Source: Cunninghamia lanceolata (Eukaryota > Streptophyta > Pinopsida > Cupressales > Cupressaceae). Taken from it: a stretch of 64,000 nucleotides of DNA. Of the stretch, positions 58,301 through 64,000 are shown in pieces (the stretch's first letter is position 1; each line of letters begins with the position of its first letter). The stretch lies in contig BSBN01000844.1 of the NCBI GenBank assembly GCA_027924645.1, forward strand, positions 62,001 through 126,000, read 5' to 3'. Below the pieces are notes generated by a model. The model was not told the origin of the DNA and searched no databases. It saw nothing but the letters and a program-made list of their open reading frames with translations. A program made the position numbers and the translations under genes.

Positions 58301-61300
58301 GATTGTCATGCTCTCAATCAACATGACTTAATCATGCATTGTCTTTTCATGTGTTGAAATTTCTCATGGCTCAGAGTGATCTGCATTGTCTTCATCCCAT
58401 CAAGGTTGCCTTGTATTTGATAATCAGGTACAGGAAGGTTCATAATGTCTTCTTGATTATGGTTTAGCTTCACTATGTGTATGTTGTTGTTGGTGTGGTA
58501 ATGATCAGGTGAAGTGGAATCCACACATGCATGTTCAAGACATATCATTGTATTTGGTGCTTCTCAGGATGTTTTCAAGATAAGAGAGCAAGATGTTTAG
58601 TGTTGTTCAATAAAAGAGGTTACATGAGCAAAATGTTTAGTGATATATGACTTGGTGTTGTCATAAGAGTTAGTCATCTTCTTGTTCAAGTATGCCTACA
58701 TGATGATTTCAATGTTGAGATGGCATAATGGTTGTGTGAGAGGAGTAAAATTACAGAATCTTTATTCACCATGCTTCATGAGTTGTTTGCTACAAAGGTG
58801 ATGTTGATTGTGTTCTCATAAGATCTTTATGACAATGTTCACATGCTTTGGTATTCATACATTAAGGGACTTTCATGAGTCAGAGTTATATTGTGGCGTG
58901 ATCAAAGGTATTTAATCAAGTTTAAATCACTTAAACCATAACACATCTTCTATGCCCTTTGATGCCCTTCATATAAATTTTGCCTTTTTTGTTTTATTTT
59001 GGTGGTGACTTATGATTGAAGGTCAAATCACTTAATTGACCTGTTAGAGGGGTTTTAAAATATGGTATGACCGGTCCCCACAAAAAGCAATCAAAAGATT
59101 AGTGGTTTGAATGCCATATAAATGGCTTTATTTTGATTTTAAAAAAAAAACTTTTCAACTCCCATTTTTGGCGGCCACTTATAAGGAGTTTAAAATATTT
59201 TTTATGAGTTGTTTTTTAAGGCTATCTTTTAGCCTTCTAAATAGGGGATGTAGCTTGATTCAAGACAGATTTTTTGGAATTTTTTTTGAAGATTTTATTC
59301 TTTTTTAAAAAAACTTTCCCTCATGGCAAATGGAGATAAAAAGAGAGTTTTTTTAAGAGTTGATTTCTTTGTGAAAGAAATTTATAGGTTTTTTTTCTTT
59401 TCTCATAAAGATGAGAAAATAAAATATCAAAGCATGGAAGCCTTTTAGAAGAAATTTGCAGAGATTGTTTTATGGGGAATTTGAATGGATTTTGAAAATA
59501 AAAAGAGGGGACATCATTCATGTTTTTGTTTATGGAGGGTAGCTAAAAGAATGAAGTTTTATTGGAAGAAATTTTTTTTTGAAAATTTTTTTGTGAATGT
59601 TTTCATGGATATCATTTTGGAGAAGATCAACAGGTTTGATATCAAGGGCTATTTTTCAGATGGTGGAGATGATTTTATTGAAGAAAAATATGAAAGGATT
59701 TTTGGAGATGAACTGAGACATTATTTATGCAAAAAAAATGATTTCTAACTCTTATTTTTGTAGATTGAAGATTTGTGGAAAATGAAATATGAAGAGATTT
59801 ATTTGTAGTAAATAGAAGACATTATATAGAATTATTTTATTCTTGAAATGGGGCAGATAGAAAATTGAAGAAGTGTAATTGAAAGGTCATCTCATTTATA
59901 ATGGTTTTGCAGATGCATTGTTTGGTAGAGTTGCTGTGCAGATCAATGATGAAGATAATTTGATGATACAGTTGTAATGGATGTGAACCAATATGAAGAC
60001 AGCTTGTATGACATAGATTGATTCAAATCAAGTATGAAGACAATATGCAATTGAATGTGCAGAGATAATCTAAATTAGGTGAAATGATTGAGCATCAGAT
60101 GCAGGTTGAAGACATACACGTGGAGAAATTACAAATGGAGTTTGTATAATGCAAAGATGGGATAAGAATTGAATGGAAATATAGTAACCCTCTAATTTTG
60201 TTTATCTCTTCTAATGGTGATTGTGTTTGCTAGTGAGGCACAACATGCCAGTGAGGCTTGTAGGTTAGTGAGACCTTATATTTGTCAGTGAGACACATAT
60301 TGTAGCTAGTGAGGCTTGCCTAGTCAGTGAGACCTATATGTAACCAATGAGGCATGTTTTTTAGTTAAGACAGTGAGGTAATTTTGGAGTGGTTTTTCTA
60401 CCCCAGGATGGTTTTCCACTCGTGCAAAAATTTGTGTTATGATTCATGTTGTTTTCATCTGTATGTGTGTATGTCAATATTTTACTCATGAGTTTTTGTT
60501 CACTCCTTTCATTCTCAGTTATGTGCATATGTGTAACAAATCAATGATATATTTCTCCCTTTGTGTCTTGAAAGTTAAAGTTTGCAAAAAGGTTTCAAAT
60601 TTTATACAACACTGATTCACCCCTCCCCTCTTAGTGTTGATTGTATTCCTACATGGATATGGTAGCTTTGTGAGCCTCCTTAGACTTAGTTAAGAGCTTG
60701 AGAGGTTAAGTTTTATGGACTAAAACTTGCTTGTGATCTGTTGCAGTTTTTGGGCTAGAGACCCTTCTCATTGCAGTGATAGTTGGAGGAAGTGGTGTAG
60801 TCTTAGAGGAGTTGTATGCACGATGGTTGGTTTTGATCTAGTTGGTGTACCTTTGGAGATTTGCTTTGATATTAGAGATCTTGACCTAGTGTTGGCTAGG
60901 AGAATCGATTTCTTGAAATTATGTTATGATATCTATGTGATTGCATGTGCATTATGATGATTAATTCATGCTTATATGTGTCTATGATGAACTAATATTT
61001 GCCTCGTTTGGTGTGCTTTGGTGGTGAGATTATTTTTCCTTATAACTTCATTATTGTGATGGTATTTTGATTATGCTCTAACAAGAGTACCATATGTTAC
61101 TTGTATATAATTGGATGGTAGTTGTACCATGTGTCAGTTATATGCTTTGAATTGGTAGTTGGGCCAAGTGTATTGGTTGTATTGATTGACATGCTTTATC
61201 AGACCTAGAAGTGGCACGTGTAGAGCCCACTCAAATTCTTGATATATGAAAAGGGCATTAATAAGATACTTTTATTATCACAGTACGTGTGTAGTAAATG

Positions 61301-61530
61301 TGTAATAACAATATTGCTCAGTACAAGATTGAGTAGGACCAATATTCTATGGACAGTGCCACATGGGAGGGTGCTAATGAGATAGATAGATCTTTTCCTC
61401 ATTTGATAATTTAGAAGAAACTCTTTTAATTTGCATAATTATGATAGTTTGTGGTTACATTGATATTAGTTGTGAGAAACAATAATATTTCAGCATTTGT
61501 GTAATAAGACATTGAGACGATGTCTCTTCC
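55392..61530 (+). other. LARD internal region, no protein-coding capacity seen
   Basis: T/G-rich on the plus strand. An 87-codon ORF at 59485-59748 and others are unrecognised and are probably chance. A run of eight short GTGAG repeats lies at 60231-60380. Confidence 0.7.
60231..60380 (+). repeat. array of ~20-bp (a/c)GTGAG(g/a)c units
   Basis: gtgag (once atgag) occurs at 60233, 60251, 60268, 60288, 60309, 60327, 60348 and 60373, spacing 17-25 bp, often as tcagtgagacc or tagtgaggct. Alternating GG and GA forms suggest a two-unit higher-order period of about 38-41 bp. Confidence 0.8.
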
Positions 61531-61543
61531 TAGTGGGGAAGGA
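61531..61543 (+). other. polypurine tract of the LARD
   Basis: tagtggggaagga directly precedes the 3' LTR start tgtcatgtctc. Confidence 0.85.
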
Positions 61544-64000
61544 TGTCATGTCTCAAACTTTCTAAACCCTCTAAACTCAGTTATATTTAGAATTATTAGA
61601 TATTTTATTTGTGATTATGTTATAAATAGGTAATTGTTGATGAATAAAAAGTGAAACATTATCATTCATTTTTCAAGTATACAATTAGAAGTTATTAAAT
61701 GATGAATATAGATGTTTATGAGATGCTTTAGCTATGGATTTTTTGGTTACTAATCTATTAATCAGAAATTGAGTTGAATGAGTGTAGGTATGTGTCGAAG
61801 GAAAAGGCTTGGTTAAGGTAGAGGCATATAGCCGCCCAACAACAATTGGAAGGAGAAAACCTTTATGCACGTACACACAAGCATGCAGCTGATACTACAT
61901 TTTGCATTTTGATTATTTTCATGGAATGATTCCCATTGAGTTTTATTGTGTGGTGGTGTGTTTGATGAAAATAAGTAATTACTTATGTTAGAAATGTACC
62001 CTTCATAAAAATTATTATGCTTCTTTAAGATGTATAATTAAACATGATTTGATTATTATATTCAATATTAAAGTGTCTTTTTATGAAATATGCTAAATTA
62101 AAATTGTATAAAATAAAAATGTATTTTATTGTTAATATATGTATATATGAAAATAAGTTTCCTTTTTGAATTTTCTTTAGATAACATCAAAGCTTTAAAT
62201 AAAAAAAGAAAGAAAACAAAAGAAAGAAGAAAAACAAAAAGAACTACATGCAAAAATCAGAGAAAAATAAAAAAATGGACCAAAAATTAAAACAGAGAAA
62301 AAGTCTTTAAAAGAGGAGATTCCTTTGAAGAAAAATATATAAGGAAGAAGAGGAAGCGATTGCAGGCAGAAAAAAGAGAATAGAGAAGTAGTAGTAGCAA
62401 GGAGGAGACCAGCAGCGACACGAAGCCAAAGAGCAGCCTCTTGAGGATTACGATGATTCCCTACTATGCACCTAGTTATGAAAAAAAATTATTGTTTGTG
62501 TTAAATTTGATTGAAATCAATTTATCTAATATTTAAGAATTGTTTTATTTTGTGAATTCTCTTTTGCACAATCTATTTATTTTTGCCCTGTTGTTAGAAA
62601 GGTGTCGATATGTAATATGTCATGAGAACTATTGCATCATCAATAACTTTATTTTTACGAACTATGTTTTTTTGAAAATTTTATATAAGGTGCGCCACTT
62701 AGGTATTTAAATCATATACAAAAATTAGCCATACCTAGTTTGTCATTTTGTAGATGTATGTAATAATTAGTGACTATTTATCTCTTACCCATTTCATCTC
62801 TATTAAAACAGTCTGTTGCATCACCGATAACTTCATTTTTATGAACTAAGTTTATCTAAAACTTTTAAATGAGGTGTGAAACCTAGTTATGTAAATCATA
62901 TCCAAAAATTAGCCTTACCCAGTTTGTCAATTTAGAGATATGTATTAATTAGTGACTGTCTATCTCTTATCCATTTTGCCTCTGTTAAATTAATTTCTGG
63001 AATATACTAGATGGATGAACCCTAGTCTACATCTATTAATTCATTCCTTGGATTGATTATCTTTTACTCTTTTCATAATGGATTTATGTTAAAAGCTTGT
63101 GCGATATATTGTTGGACCCTTACTGTTATTCTCGTTGCTGCATCTGTTATCCATGTCACCTATATCTCATCGCCCTATGTATTCTTAATCTTTGCCTGAT
63201 AAATGATCATCAGCCACTTTGCTTTCTGTCAGCCTGATTTAAAATGGCTTAATCATTCCTTTTATCGGTTTATGATGAACCCTTATTTGTCTTCTTTTCT
63301 TTTATCATTGATTACTACTTATTTTGGCTGGTGCTTTGTTAATGACTTCATTGGTTTTGATGTCAACCTTCAAATAATTCTTTTGACCTTCTTTGATCGG
63401 CCTGTGTGCTGACTTGATAAATAAATTATTTGATTGATATAAATACTTATACCTAATGACCAGATTTGTATTACATAACCTATGTATTTCAATTGGTCTC
63501 TTGATGTCAAAAAGGTATGTAGATACCCATTCTCTATTCTTGCAGCATACCAGTACTATTAAACTCTAATCTATCTTTCTGTAGTTGCACTATGTGTCTG
63601 TAGCGCTGATAAGTATATCATGAATTGCCCCTCCAATGTTGTATTTTTGACATAAGATAATCCCTATAAAATTTTTGGTTATCTTATAGCTTGCTGTATT
63701 GTTTCTATTGCAGACTGTATTCCTATCTCAACTTTCTTTATTTTGGTAGTTGTGTTCTTTCATCTATTTCTGATTTCTATAGCCTACTGTATCTCCTGTG
63801 GTAGATAGTTGGGCTTTGTAGTAACTAATGAGTCACCTATAAGTTGAATGTAACTGACTTATCTACTTGTGAGAACATTAAGAAGTGATTTCTATTAAAA
63901 AATATGAACCTGAAATTAACTAAATATGTGAATCCCTAATTCTTCTCATTCATAAATTTGATCATTATAGCATTATAAACCAACCTTGCTTGTTGATATA
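61544..64000 (+). repeat. 3' LTR of the LARD, incomplete at the window edge
   Basis: It matches the 5' LTR from 51948 onward, co-linear to the last base, where it corresponds to about 54400. Roughly 1 kb of the LTR, the target duplication and the last ~45 bp of the copia LTR should follow outside the window. Confidence 0.92.

Larger units (their letters stand above)
51948..64000 (+). mobile_element. large retrotransposon derivative (LARD), non-coding, truncated by the window
   Basis: Direct repeats from 51948 and from 61544 (the latter running off the window), a Met-tRNA primer site after the first and a purine tract before the second define an LTR element of about 13 kb. The 6.2-kb internal region has no gag or pol motif on either strand; its longest ORFs are below 90 codons. 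This is the LARD pattern: all signals for transcription and replication in cis, no proteins. LTRs differ by roughly 6-7% in the first 150 bp. Confidence 0.92.

Noticed and set aside
59485..59748. 87-codon ORF in the LARD
   Set aside because: Length is within chance for AT-rich DNA, it is rich in Lys/Phe from A and T runs, and it has no recognisable motif.

Overview
The window reads as nuclear DNA of a seed plant with a large, repeat-choked genome, most likely a gymnosperm (conifer type). The grounds are: AT-rich sequence, a plant PLS-class pentatricopeptide (PPR) gene relic, Ty1/copia and Ty3/gypsy LTR retrotransposons nested several layers deep, very long LTRs, and no bacterial gene organisation. 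The lineage is an inference from style, not from a database match. I see no intact host gene: every coding region carries stops or frameshifts.

Layout. (1) 1-1779: six near-identical ~303-bp PPR repeat units of a pseudogene, cut by a retrotransposon; the PPR tail resumes at 18404-18745 after a 5-bp target-site duplication (gacat). (2) 1780-18398: a 16.6-kb Ty3-type element with ~6.2-kb LTRs. Its internal region codes only gag, an aspartic protease and a long acidic tail, with no reverse transcriptase, RNase H or integrase. Each LTR contains, upstream of its TATA box and therefore in U3, a decayed ORF of about 1,001 codons. (3) 18746-21152: unassigned DNA, an inverted PPR fragment and a possible CACTA transposon end. 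(4) 21156-about 26950: the 3' part of a Ty3/gypsy (Athila/Tat-like) element: integrase C-terminus, a second ~1,040-codon ORF of unknown function, a polypurine tract and the start of an LTR. (5) 26950-38430: mostly non-coding, with a CpG-rich patch, AT microsatellites around a GC-rich island that holds a strong hairpin, an RNase H fragment and a cryptic ~115-bp tandem repeat. (6) 38430-51947: a Ty1/copia element (LTR, Met-tRNA primer site, gag, integrase, RT, RNase H, LTR). It is broken by a minus-strand gag-only gypsy-type element (40243-47429) and a ~950-bp terminal-inverted-repeat element (49266-50219). (7) 51948 to beyond 64000: a non-coding large retrotransposon derivative (LARD) with 3.4-kb LTRs, inserted about 45 bp from the end of the copia 3' LTR.

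How the parts relate. Three of the retroelements (1780-18398, 40243-47429, 51948-64000+) lack a polymerase and would have needed proteins in trans from autonomous relatives. The copia element must predate the three elements that interrupt it, and the PPR array predates the 16.6-kb element. The observation most worth following is the long ORF inside U3 of the giant LTRs. Nearly all stops I found in one LTR copy are Gln or Trp codons in the other, so the frame was probably open, or nearly so, when the element inserted. In the element RNA this ORF would be the 3'-most reading frame, the same place where the Athila-like relic at 21156-26100 carries its own ~1,040-codon ORF.
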